From Larkinella insperata (GTDB taxonomy: Bacteria > Bacteroidota > Bacteroidia > Cytophagales > Spirosomataceae): a stretch of 64,000 nucleotides of DNA. The stretch covers positions 5,973,501 through 6,037,500 of the forward strand of contig NZ_CP110973.1 in NCBI RefSeq assembly GCF_026248825.1, read 5' to 3'. Under the pieces are notes generated by a model, which did not search any database, was not told the DNA's origin, and worked only from the letters and a program-made list of their open reading frames with translations. Shown here piece after piece: positions 17,571 through 26,800 of the stretch; the first letter of the stretch is position 1, and each line of letters starts with the position of its first letter. A program made the translations under genes and the position numbers.

Positions 17571-18329
17571 TTATACCGCCACCGACAGCCCCCGCAGGCA
17601 CTCCACCAGATAGGCCGGATGCAACGTAACGACTTCGCCGATGACCAGCACAGCCGGCGCCCCCACGCCCTGCTCTGCTACCAAATGCGGCATTTTCCAG
17701 ACCTGACCTACCACACACTGCTCATTAAGCCGGGTTCCGTTCTGCACGACGGCCATCGGCATGTGGCCCCGTCCGGCCTGGCAGTATAAGGCGCAGATTT
17801 CGGCCAGTTTATTCATGCCCATCAGCACCACCACCGTAGCTTTTGACTGGACCGCCAGCCGCAAATCGTCGGACAGTTCGCCGTGGCGTGTGGTGCCAGT
17901 GATGACCCAGAAACTTTCGCTGACCCCCCGGGCCGTTACCGGTATTCCCTGCGAGGCTGGAACCGCAATGCAGCTGGATACGCCCGGAACTACCTCGCAG
18001 GCAATGCCGTACTGCCGAACGTGTTCGTATTCCTCATACCCGCGTCCGAATACGTAGGAATCCCCCCCTTTCAGCCGAACGACGTGGCCGTGTTCCTGCG
18101 CCAGCCGCACAATCAGGTCATTGATGGCTTCCTGCGAAAACGACGCTTTACCGGCTCGTTTGCCCACGTACGTTTTCAGCGCGTGCTTCGGTGCAAAATC
18201 CAGTAAGCTGTCGTTAGCCAGATCGTCGTACAAGACGACGTCGGCTTGTTGAAGCGCCCTGATCCCTTTCAAGGTGATCAATTCGCCGTCACCGGGACCC
18301 GCCCCCACGAGTGTAAGTTTTGGCTGCAT
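17571..18329 (-). CDS. cobA: Uroporphyrinogen-III C-methyltransferase (SUMT)
   Basis: The 252-residue cytoplasmic enzyme adds two methyl groups from S-adenosylmethionine to uroporphyrinogen III, giving precorrin-2, the precursor of siroheme. The family motifs are clear: LVGAGPGDGELITLKGIRAL at the N-terminus and VVRLKGGDSYVFGRGYEE near residue 85, plus LMGMNKLAEI near residue 170. It is the first gene of the minus-strand nitrate operon and is divergent from nirB, whose product needs siroheme. This argues for a siroheme rather than cobalamin role. The dehydrogenase/ferrochelatase for the next steps is not in the window. Confidence 0.95.
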   Translation of the reverse strand: MQPKLTLVGAGPGDGELITLKGIRALQQADVVLYDDLANDSLLDFAPKHALKTYVGKRAGKASFSQEAINDLIVRLAQEHGHVVRLKGGDSYVFGRGYEEYEHVRQYGIACEVVPGVSSCIAVPASQGIPVTARGVSESFWVITGTTRHGELSDDLRLAVQSKATVVVLMGMNKLAEICALYCQAGRGHMPMAVVQNGTRLNEQCVVGQVWKMPHLVAEQGVGAPAVLVIGEVVTLHPAYLVECLRGLSVAV

Positions 18330-18405
18330 GGCTATAGTGTTTTAGATACCCGTTATAGTTAAAATCTACTATTCCTACTATTTGCAATTTTCCGAAATGT
18401 TGGTT

Positions 18406-18436
18406 CAAATTTAGGGTCAAAATTTTGAAAAACAAG
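18406..18436 (-). promoter_or_regulatory. Candidate promoter of the cobA-nitrate operon
   Basis: On the minus strand, CTTG (18433-18436), 19 bases, then TAAATTTG (18406-18413) fits the Bacteroidota -33/-7 pattern with one mismatch at -33. It would give a leader of about 70 bases before cobA. It lies within a 279-base AT-rich divergent region. Confidence 0.35.
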
Positions 18437-18522
18437 TCAAATCAGTAAAAACAAGATTAAATTTTAGATCTTTCAGAATAAAAATATAGGAATTAGCGAA
18501 AAGTCAGTTTAAATTTGAAGCG

Positions 18523-18538
18523 TAGTATTCAAATACTA
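18523..18538. promoter_or_regulatory. 16-bp palindrome in the cobA/nirB divergent region
   Basis: TAGTATTCAAATACTA consists of perfect 7-base arms around CA. It is located 71 bases before the nirB start, in the expected position for an operator. The bound factor is unknown; a regulator of the nitrate/nitrite genes such as the NarL-like protein at 23055 or an Rrf2/Crp-type protein could be tested. Confidence 0.4.
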
Positions 18539-18593
18539 ATTGGGGAATTTTGTTAGAATATTACAAAAAATAAACGGGTTTGTTTTATTACTA

Positions 18594-18609
18594 TAGTTAC
18601 TATTAACTA
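18594..18609 (+). promoter_or_regulatory. Inverted repeat touching the nirB start codon
   Basis: TAGTTA (18594-18599) and TAACTA (18604-18609) are perfect inverted 6-base arms around CTAT. The last base is the A of the nirB ATG. It could be a weak operator or chance in AT-rich sequence. Confidence 0.25.
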
Positions 18610-21143
18610 TGAACACAGGCAAAATGCAGCGCGTCGTTGTGATTGGCAACGGCATGGTCGGCTACAAATTCTGCGAGAAACTGGTAGCCAAACAAAAAAA
18701 TGGGCAGCAGTTCAGTCTGACGGTTTTCGGAGAAGAGCCGCGTGTTGCCTACGATCGCGTTCATCTGAGCGCGTATTTTGCGGGTAAAACTGCCGACGAC
18801 CTGACGTTGGCGCCCGAAAGCTGGTACACCGAAAACGGGATTCCGCTTTACCTGACCGATCCGGTGGTGGACATTGACCGCCAGCGCCGGGAAGTTCGTT
18901 CGCATCACGGCGTTGTCGTACCGTACGATTATCTGGTGCTGGCCACTGGTTCCGGGGCGTTTGTGCCACCCGTGGCCGGAGTGGAAAAAGATGGCGTCTT
19001 TGTTTACCGCACCATTGAAGACCTGGACCTGATTCAATCGTACGCACGGAAAGCTCGTAAAGGGGCGGTAATGGGGGGCGGTTTGCTGGGTCTGGAAGCG
19101 GCCAAAGCCCTGCTCGACCTTGGCCTGGAAGAAGCCCACGTCATTGAATTTGCCCCCCGGCTAATGCCCCGGCAAATCGACGATGCGGGTTCCGGCATTC
19201 TGCAACGCCAACTGGAATCGCTGGGCCTGAGCATTCACCTTTCTAAAAATACGCAGCAGATCACGGGCGAAGACACCATCCAGGGCATTCAGTTTGCCGA
19301 CGGTAGCACGCTGGACGTTGATATGTTGATTATTTCCGCCGGGATTCGCCCGCGCGACGAGCTGGCCAAAGCGGCTGGCCTGAACACGCACCCACGCGGG
19401 GGCATTCTGGTCGATAATTTCCTGCAAACGTCTGACCCGGCGGTTTTTGCCATCGGCGAATGTGCCGTTGCTCACCACATGATTTACGGCCTGGTGGCTC
19501 CGGGTTACGACATGGCCGAAGTGGTGGCGGCCCGGTTGATGGGCGACGAAAAGGAGTTCAAGCCGTACGATATGTCGACCAAGCTGAAGCTGATCGGCAC
19601 CGACGTTGGCAGCTTTGGCGATCCGTTTATCGGCGAACCCAATTGCCGCACCATTACCTACGAAAACAAGGCCAAAGGCATTTACAAGCGCATCAACATC
19701 GCGGCCGACGGCAAAACGTTGCTGGGCGGTATTCTGGTGGGTGATGCCGAGCAGTACAACATGCTGCTGCAAACCTGCAAGAACCAAACCATTTTGCCCC
19801 CCAATCCCGAAGACCTGATTCTGGGGTCGCGGGGTGGCGAAGAAGCGGGCGCAGCTACGTCCTTTGGGGGCGTCATGGGATTACCCGACGATGCACTGAT
19901 CTGTTCCTGCGAAGCCATCACCAAAGCCCAGCTTTGCCACGAAATCGGCGAGAACGGGCATACCAGTATTGATGCGCTCAAGAAAGCGACCAAAGCCTGT
20001 ACGGGTTGCGGAGGCTGTAACCCGCTGGTGAAAGACCTGATTCAGGGGGTGATGAAACAACAAGGCCATTACGTCCGGAACGTCCTCTGCGAACACCTCG
20101 ACTACACCCGCCAGGAGTTGCTCGACCTGGTTAAAATCAACCAGTTGAAAACCTTTGACGAGGTGCTGGATCAATTTGGCAAGGGCGACGGCTGCGAGGT
20201 CTGCAAACCGGCGGTGGCTTCGCTGCTGGCCAGTTTGTGGAACGAAAACATTCTGGAACAGGGCCGCGCCACCATTCAGGATTCCAACGACCGGTTTCTG
20301 GCGAATATTCAGAAAGGCGGAACCTACTCCGTGGTTCCGCGCATTCCGGGCGGTGAGATTACGCCCGACAAACTGATCGTGATTGGTCAGGTGGCAAAAA
20401 AATACGGTTTGTACACCAAAATTACCGGTGGCCAGCGCATCGACCTTTTCGGCGCGCACGTTGGCGACCTGCCCCTGATTTGGGAAGAACTGATCAACGC
20501 CGGTTTTGAAAGCGGACACGCCTACGGGAAATCGTTGCGGACGGTGAAAAGCTGCGTGGGCAGCACCTGGTGCCGCTTCGGGGTGCAGGATTCGGTTTCG
20601 TTCGCCATCGAAGTAGAAGACCGTTACAAAGGCGTTCGCTCCCCGCACAAACTCAAATCCGGCGTATCGGGCTGCATCCGGGAATGTGCCGAAGCGCAGA
20701 GCAAGGACTTTGGCATCATTGCCACCGAAAAAGGCTGGAACCTGTACGTGGGCGGTAACGGCGGCTCCAAACCCCAACACGCCCAACTGCTGGCGTCGGA
20801 CGTTGACAAGGAAACCTGCATTCGTTACATCGACCGTTTCCTGATGTTTTACATCAAAACCGCCGATCCGCTGACCCGCACGGCCACCTGGATGGCCAAA
20901 ATGGAGGGCGGCATGACCTACCTGAAAGCCGTGGTGGTGGACGACGTGCTGGGCATTGGGGCCGATCTGGAACGCGAAATGCAACTGCTGGTCGATACCT
21001 TCAAGTGCGAATGGAAAGAAGTGGTCGACAACCCGGAACTCCGCAAACGGTTTACCCACTTTGTCAACGTCCCTGAACTGAAAGACCCGACCGTGGAGTT
21101 TGCCACCCTGCGCGATCAGAAACGGGCCAAAGAGTGGAAATAA
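18609..21143 (+). CDS. nirB: Assimilatory NAD(P)H-nitrite reductase, large subunit
   Basis: The 844-residue cytoplasmic enzyme reduces nitrite to ammonium with six electrons. The domain order is standard. An FAD/NAD(P)H disulfide-reductase module comes first (residues 1 to about 300; VVIGNGMVGYKF and a second motif GGGLLGLEAAKALLD). A BFD-like [2Fe-2S] domain follows near residue 430 (LICSCEA, CTGCGGCNP), then a second BFD-like stretch (CEVCKPA near residue 530). Siroheme reductase domains follow, with the 4Fe-4S/siroheme ligands in KSCVGSTWCRFG (about 648) and SGCIRECAEAQSKDFG (about 690). The complete ligand set contrasts with the rubredoxin-fused paralogue at 9277. It is divergent from cobA and 91 bases upstream of nirD. 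Confidence 0.97.
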   Translation: MNTGKMQRVVVIGNGMVGYKFCEKLVAKQKNGQQFSLTVFGEEPRVAYDRVHLSAYFAGKTADDLTLAPESWYTENGIPLYLTDPVVDIDRQRREVRSHHGVVVPYDYLVLATGSGAFVPPVAGVEKDGVFVYRTIEDLDLIQSYARKARKGAVMGGGLLGLEAAKALLDLGLEEAHVIEFAPRLMPRQIDDAGSGILQRQLESLGLSIHLSKNTQQITGEDTIQGIQFADGSTLDVDMLIISAGIRPRDELAKAAGLNTHPRGGILVDNFLQTSDPAVFAIGECAVAHHMIYGLVAPGYDMAEVVAARLMGDEKEFKPYDMSTKLKLIGTDVGSFGDPFIGEPNCRTITYENKAKGIYKRINIAADGKTLLGGILVGDAEQYNMLLQTCKNQTILPPNPEDLILGSRGGEEAGAATSFGGVMGLPDDALICSCEAITKAQLCHEIGENGHTSIDALKKATKACTGCGGCNPLVKDLIQGVMKQQGHYVRNVLCEHLDYTRQELLDLVKINQLKTFDEVLDQFGKGDGCEVCKPAVASLLASLWNENILEQGRATIQDSNDRFLANIQKGGTYSVVPRIPGGEITPDKLIVIGQVAKKYGLYTKITGGQRIDLFGAHVGDLPLIWEELINAGFESGHAYGKSLRTVKSCVGSTWCRFGVQDSVSFAIEVEDRYKGVRSPHKLKSGVSGCIRECAEAQSKDFGIIATEKGWNLYVGGNGGSKPQHAQLLASDVDKETCIRYIDRFLMFYIKTADPLTRTATWMAKMEGGMTYLKAVVVDDVLGIGADLEREMQLLVDTFKCEWKEVVDNPELRKRFTHFVNVPELKDPTVEFATLRDQKRAKEWK

Positions 21144-21234
21144 TCCGATTGCTCATCAGCGCCGTTTCCGTCCCCAGCTCCGGCCGGGGACGGGCCTAAA
21201 ATCTTTGTTTTCACGCATCAACCGAATTATAATC

Positions 21235-21591
21235 ATGGAAGCACTCATTGCTGATCAAGAACAAATGACGTGGTTTTTGGCCTGCCGCGTGGAGGATGTA
21301 CCCGCCGATGGAGGGGCCTGCGTTCTGCTCAACGGCCACCAGATTGCCATTTACAACTTTGCCCGCCGGAACGAATGGTTTGCTACGGACAACGAATGCC
21401 CCCACCGCCAGCAAATGGCCCTGTCGCGCGGAATGATCGGCAGCCAGGGCGACGAACCCAAGGTGGCCTGTCCGTTCCACAAAAAAACGTTTTCGCTCCG
21501 CAGCGGCCAGTGCCTCAACGACGAAAGCTACCAGATTACCACCTTCCCGGTCAAAGTAACCGACGGAATGGTGTATATTGGGCTGGAATAA
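21235..21591 (+). CDS. nirD: Nitrite reductase small subunit (Rieske-type)
   Basis: The 118-residue protein is the NirD partner of NirB, with a Rieske-like fold. It contains ECPHRQQMALSRGMI and CPFHKKTFSL, which keep the Cys-x-His pairs of a Rieske 2Fe-2S site; many enterobacterial NirD proteins have lost them. I start it at the ATG at 21235 because homology begins at MEALIADQ; the open frame reaches back to 21100 with unrelated sequence. It is followed after 6 bases by the sensor kinase gene, probably in the same transcript. Confidence 0.92.
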   Translation: MEALIADQEQMTWFLACRVEDVPADGGACVLLNGHQIAIYNFARRNEWFATDNECPHRQQMALSRGMIGSQGDEPKVACPFHKKTFSLRSGQCLNDESYQITTFPVKVTDGMVYIGLE

Positions 21592-21597
21592 GCGAAA

Positions 21598-23058
21598 ATG
21601 ACCCAACTCGATCAGCAGGTTGCCCGCCGGTTAACCCGGTTTTACGTACTCGCGCTCACGGTGATCGCCGTGTTGTCGCTGAGCGGCCTGCTGTTCATCC
21701 GGCGCACGCTGAGCGACCATTACGACGACAGCCGGGTGGTCAACGTGGCCGGTCGGCAACGGATGCTGAGCCAGCGCCTGACCAAACTGGCCCTATTGCG
21801 CACGACCGAAATCCCGGCCACCGACACGGCTTCGTTTGCCGCCCTGCTGAACACCTGGAACCAGAGCCACCGGCAGTTGCGCGACGGTATGCTGCGAATG
21901 GAAAAGGAGTACCTGGTCCGGAAAAGCCGCCGGATCGACCAGATGCTGACCCAGCTCGAACCAGTTTTTGAGTCCATGTACCGGAATCTGGTTCGGATCA
22001 ATACCGCATCGACAACGCCGGAGCAGAAAAAAGCCGCGTTGCAGACCGTACTGCGGGCCGAGCCGCTGTTTCTGGAACAGATGAACGCCATTGTTTTCCG
22101 GTTTGACCAAGAAAGCTTCGAGCGGGTCCGGGCGCTCGAACAGATTGAGTGGGTGCTGACGGTAGCGACGCTGCTGATTCTGCTGATTGAGGGGCTGCTG
22201 ATTTTCCGGCCGGTGGTCAACCACACGAAAGACGTGATTCGCAAACTAACCGAGTCGGATGAGGCTCTGCGCCAGTCGAATGCGCAACTCAATGTAGCCA
22301 ATACCGACCTGGAAAACGCCAACCGGCAACTGGTTATTACGCAGCGCGAACTGCTGTGGGCCACCGAGGAAAAATACCGGCTGCAAATAGCGGAAGAAAA
22401 CAGTCGCTCGGCGGGGTTGCTGGAAGGCCAGGAAGAAGAACGGCGCCGGTTTGCGCGTGAACTCCACGACGGGATTGGCCAGATGCTGACCGGCCTGAAA
22501 CTGCACGCGGAAAAACTGAAAGCCGTGCCCTTTCCCGAACCCAAACACCGCGAACGGTTTGAAGAATTGTGCACCCTGATCTACGACGTGATTCAAACCA
22601 CCCGGCAGACTTCGCACAACCTGATGCCGTCGGTGCTGAGCGATTTTGGACTGGGAGCGGCTTTGCAGTTGCTGGCCGAACAGACCACCCGCTCTTCGGG
22701 CATCCCGGTTAGCTACGAGGGCGAAACGGAGGGGAAACGCCTGACGCCCGCCCAGGAAATTGGCCTGTACCGGATTGCGCAGGAAGCCCTCAACAACGCC
22801 ATTAAACACGCGGAAGCGCAGCAGATTACCATTAGCTGGCATCGCGACGGCACCCAAACGACGCTTACCGTAGAGGACGACGGCAAAGGGTTTACGCAAA
22901 AAGCAGGGCCGAAAAAAGACCGGCCACCCCTGCCAACCAACGGCCTGCGGAACATGCACACCCGGGCCCGGCTGCTGAATGGAGAACTGACGATCACGTC
23001 AAAACGTAAAAAAGGAACGAACGTCACGGTTTATTCAACTGATACCCGCAACGCATGA
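21598..23058 (+). CDS. NarX-like sensor histidine kinase with PilJ-type input domain
   Basis: The 486-residue inner-membrane kinase has a first helix at about 17-38, a periplasmic helical domain to about 180, a second helix (about 183-205), a coiled coil (about 215-275), a HisKA_3 dimerisation domain with phospho-acceptor in RELHDGIGQMLTGLK (about 285), and a C-terminal HATPase domain. The periplasmic segment begins RVVNVAGRQRMLSQRLTKLA, which closely resembles the P-box of NarX/NarQ and PilJ nitrate sensors. Its position behind nirD and before a NarL-like regulator makes nitrate or nitrite the likely signal. Start and stop overlap the next gene by 4 bases (translational coupling). Confidence 0.92.
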   Translation: MTQLDQQVARRLTRFYVLALTVIAVLSLSGLLFIRRTLSDHYDDSRVVNVAGRQRMLSQRLTKLALLRTTEIPATDTASFAALLNTWNQSHRQLRDGMLRMEKEYLVRKSRRIDQMLTQLEPVFESMYRNLVRINTASTTPEQKKAALQTVLRAEPLFLEQMNAIVFRFDQESFERVRALEQIEWVLTVATLLILLIEGLLIFRPVVNHTKDVIRKLTESDEALRQSNAQLNVANTDLENANRQLVITQRELLWATEEKYRLQIAEENSRSAGLLEGQEEERRRFARELHDGIGQMLTGLKLHAEKLKAVPFPEPKHRERFEELCTLIYDVIQTTRQTSHNLMPSVLSDFGLGAALQLLAEQTTRSSGIPVSYEGETEGKRLTPAQEIGLYRIAQEALNNAIKHAEAQQITISWHRDGTQTTLTVEDDGKGFTQKAGPKKDRPPLPTNGLRNMHTRARLLNGELTITSKRKKGTNVTVYSTDTRNA

Positions 23059-23744
23059 CACCGATACGAATTATGGTTGCCGACGACCACTCGGTGGTCC
23101 GAAAAGGCGTCCGACTGTTGCTGGAAGATGAAGCTGATATTGAAATTGTCGGGGAAGCGCCCGACGGCGATGAGGCTATTGATCTGATCCCCGTGGTCAA
23201 CCCCGATGTGCTTTTTCTGGACATCACCATGCCGCGCTTGTCGGGCATTGAAGCCCTGCAAATCATTACGCAGCAGTTTCCGGCTGTCCGGATTCTGATG
23301 TTCAGTATGCACAACAACAAGGATTACATCCTGAAATCGGTGCAGTACGGCGCGGCTGGTTATTTACAGAAAGACACCGACCGGGAGGAAATTCTGCGGG
23401 CCATTCGGGCCGTTGTGGGGGGCGATTTGTATTATCCGCCCAGTGCTTCCTCCATCATTATCCGGCACCTGATGCTGCCCACTGCCCCGGCGGCCAGCGA
23501 TGAAACCAGCCCCGCACCGTCCTCAAAATCGTCGATCTGGAACAAGGTCAGTTCGCGCGAAGCCCAGATTCTGACCTGCCTGATTGAAGGGATGAGCAGC
23601 CAGGAGATTGCCAAACGGTTCGACATTAGTTCCAATACCGTGGCCAACCAGCGCGCCAGTATCCTGCGAAAAGCGGGTGTCAAAAATACCGTCGAGCTGA
23701 TCCGGCTGGCCCTGAATGAGAAGCGGTCCGGCGGTACTGCCTGA
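23055..23744 (+). CDS. NarL/FixJ-family response regulator
   Basis: The 229-residue protein has a receiver domain with the phosphorylated Asp in VLFLDITMPRLSG (near residue 58), the acidic pair in VADDHS and a Lys in LQKDTDREE. A linker precedes a C-terminal LuxR-type helix-turn-helix (SSREAQILTCLIEGMSSQEI, then FDISSNTVANQRASIL). It is cotranscribed with the NarX-like kinase, overlapping it by 4 bases. It probably controls the flanking nitrate and nitrite operons, though no NarL-type heptamer site was demonstrated. Confidence 0.94.
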   Translation: MTPIRIMVADDHSVVRKGVRLLLEDEADIEIVGEAPDGDEAIDLIPVVNPDVLFLDITMPRLSGIEALQIITQQFPAVRILMFSMHNNKDYILKSVQYGAAGYLQKDTDREEILRAIRAVVGGDLYYPPSASSIIIRHLMLPTAPAASDETSPAPSSKSSIWNKVSSREAQILTCLIEGMSSQEIAKRFDISSNTVANQRASILRKAGVKNTVELIRLALNEKRSGGTA

Positions 23745-23784
23745 AAACGAGCGGCCCCGACTGGAATGCCGGGGCCGCTCGTTT
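23745..23784. terminator. Bidirectional hairpin terminator between the regulator and the nuclease gene
   Basis: A perfect 15-bp stem, AAACGAGCGGCCCCG (23745-23759) with CGGGGCCGCTCGTTT (23770-23784), closes a 10-base loop. It begins directly after the regulator stop and lies 20 bases beyond the stop of the convergent nuclease gene, so it can serve both. Confidence 0.85.
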
Positions 23785-23804
23785 ATAATTCTGCTAATCA
23801 GCCG

Positions 23805-26800
23805 TTAGTCTTTCACGACTTTAACCAGTTGTGACTGCTGACCGGTACTGGCGCGCAGAAAATAAACCCCTGCTCCCTGCTGCCGGACATTCATTTTCTG
23901 GCGTTGCCGCCCGCCCGTTGCCGAAACGGTGTGGTGCAAAACCGTCTGGCCGAGCACGTCGGTTAGCTGCAAACGGACCTCCTCTCCCGCCGGTGCCGTA
24001 AATTCTACTTCGAATACGTCCGAAACCGGATTTGGTAACACCTGAATTCTGAAAATTTCGGCATTTTCCGGCGTTGCCAGACGAGCCTCCGACGAGCCGG
24101 GTTCCGTTCCGTAAATCAGCTGGCCCTGGTAGTAAACCGTGACGCGGCTGTTTTCGGCAAAAGGGGCCGGTGCTTTGTACGAATAATCGTTGCTCAGGTT
24201 GAACGCCGTCCAGTTGGATTTTGCAATCCGGTACTGGATGTTACCGGTGTTACTGAGCGGATAGAGTGTACCAACCGCCGGATTGATGTTCAGTTCGAAA
24301 TACGTATCCGCGCCGGCCCGCACGGGATCGACCGGAACAAACTGCCCCGTCAGGCTGGAGCTGCCCAGTTTGGCGTAATCGATCCAGTAATTCAGGCTGG
24401 CGTCACCGTCTTTCGTAAACCAGTAACGAACAGAAAGATCGCCGTATGCCAGGGGCACATTGCCTTCGTTGACCACCTTCAGGTAAGTACTGATCGAATT
24501 GGCGTTGGAACCGGAGCTTTTATTCTCCGTCAGCACTTTCACCGCAACCCGGGCCGGAACGGTTTCCGGCTCCACGCCCCAAATCAGGACACCGTTGCGG
24601 TAGAGCGTGACGCGGTCCGTGAGCGCGAAACTGGCGCCGGTGTTGTAAGAATAGTCGTCGGTTTCGTTTAAATCTGCCCAGTCTTTGTTGGCAAACCGAG
24701 ACTGAATCGGCCCTGAGTTCCCCCCAGCCGCTAAATTCCCCGCCGACGCATCAAAACGGTATTCGATGTACCCGTTGGCCCCGGTCCGGGCCGGCGCATC
24801 CTGCCGGACATACGTAGCTTTTACCTTGTTGTTTCCCAACTGGGCGTAGTCGATGAACGTGTTGATACCGGCATAGTTTTCCGCCGTAAACCAGTAGCGA
24901 ACCGTCAGCTCGCTGTACGGCACGGCAGTGGTTCCGTCGTTGATCAGTTTCAGATACGGCCTGATCTGGTTGTTGGTCGCGCCGTTGTCGGCGTTCTGGT
25001 ACTGCACTTTGAGCTGCGCCAACTGCGAAAGATCGAAGCGGGCCAGCACCGGAACGTGGTCGGAAGTCGTGTTACCGAAATCGCTGATTGTTGTATACGG
25101 AGTGCCTACTCCCGCCGAACCGTTCACGTACGCCGGAGCCAGTTCGTTGGATACCAGGATGTGATCGATCACGTTGTCTGCCGTTAAGAACGTCCGGAAT
25201 CCGTTGTCGCTGAGTACCTTGGTTACGCCGGTAAAACTATCCCGGTCGTCCACAAAAGGCTTATAGGTTGATTCGGTTGTCGGTACATTGGCCACGGTCT
25301 GGTCGAGATCGTCGTTGAAGTCACCAGCCAGGATCAGCAGGTCGTTCGGGTATTGGGCCTTAAGGGTATCATACAGAACCTGCACATCGTATTTCCGGCG
25401 GTCGTAGGCTTCCTGCGAGTTTGGCGCGCCCTCGTTGGCCTTGGCGTGAATGCCGATCACGTTCACCCGCTTGCTGACCCCGGCCACAGTTACATTAAAT
25501 TTCCAGAGGTACGGATACCGTCCCGACGCCCAGAAATTATCCGCTTCCGTTGGGTAGTCCGCCAGATTTTCCACGCGTTCCATCAGCGGTTTTTGGGAAA
25601 TCAGCGTGGCAACGTCCGATTTGTAGAGGATACAAACCCGTTGCGTATTGGCGGGTAAAGTCGGGCCGGGCGTCGCCGGGTTGGCTGGTATTTCGTGCCC
25701 GGGGTTGTTGGAAACAAACGGCGAACAATTGCCCTGGTAACCCGGCAACTGGGCCAGCAAGCTCGGCAGGGCATTTTCCGATGAAATTTCTTCCAGCACA
25801 ACAAGGTCCGATTGCAGGTTTTTCAAGACCGCTGCCGCGTTGGTCACCTGTTGCGCTTCATTGGTCGGGCCATTGCCCGGGCTGCCCAGCCATTCGATGT
25901 TCCAGGCGGCCACGTCGAGCGTCAGATTTCGGTCGATAGTTTCACCCGCCGGGGCGTAGGGCGCGGCACCGGGCAGGTCCTCCGTGAAGCGCGGCAGCAA
26001 TTGGTTGATGGTATTAAAACGACCGACCACCCCGGTAATCGGTGCGGCACCGGCGGGGTTGGTGTTGCCGGGAATGGTGGTGCCCCGATTAACCCGCAAC
26101 TCCCGCGTACCGGTTGCGTCCTGAAGCTGAAAGTTGGCGTCCGGGGTCAGCACAAAAACCGGGTTCGGAGACGCTACCGGTGTGTTCGGGCGAATCACGG
26201 CGTTATTAACGGTAACCAGTTGGCCTTCAAAATCGGGCAGTTGGGCCGTCGTCACCACTTTGGGCGTCAGCGGGCCCTGCGAACCGAAGTTGGTGAACTG
26301 GACCGTGCCCGAAATCTGCTTGTTGCTATTGAACGCGCCGATTATTCCGGCGGTAATCTGCACCGAGTCGCCGATTTGAACGCCGTTGCGGAAGGCCGTA
26401 CTAAAAACCGCAATACCGCCCGTCGGGTCCTGAATGTAGGCCACGTCGTTGAACTGGTTGCTCACCGTTACGCGTCCGGCAATTTTGCCACCGGGCAACG
26501 AAGAAACCGGCGTGTTGACGGGCTGGCTGCGGGCCAAGGCGATGCTGGCGATCGTGTTCGGGTCGAAAACCGTTCCGCTCACGGAGACGTCAGCCGATGC
26601 CGAGCCGCTGGCGTTGGTGATCGTTCCGCTGAAGGTTCCCTGCGCTGTTCCAGTCAGCCGGACGTTGATTGCCGTTGCCGCCACGGCGCTGTTCGCTACC
26701 GGCAGGGTCAGGGTAGTCGTGTAGGTGCTGCCGGTGCTGATTTCAAAACCGGCGGGGGCCTTGACGACGACATCGGCGGCCAGATTGCTCCCGGAAACCG

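Noticed and set aside
17405..17629. 74-codon plus-strand frame running through the orphan terminator into the cobA gene
   Set aside because: Would read through the hairpin and antisense to cobA; the sequence lacks protein-like features. A small RNA is a better reading.
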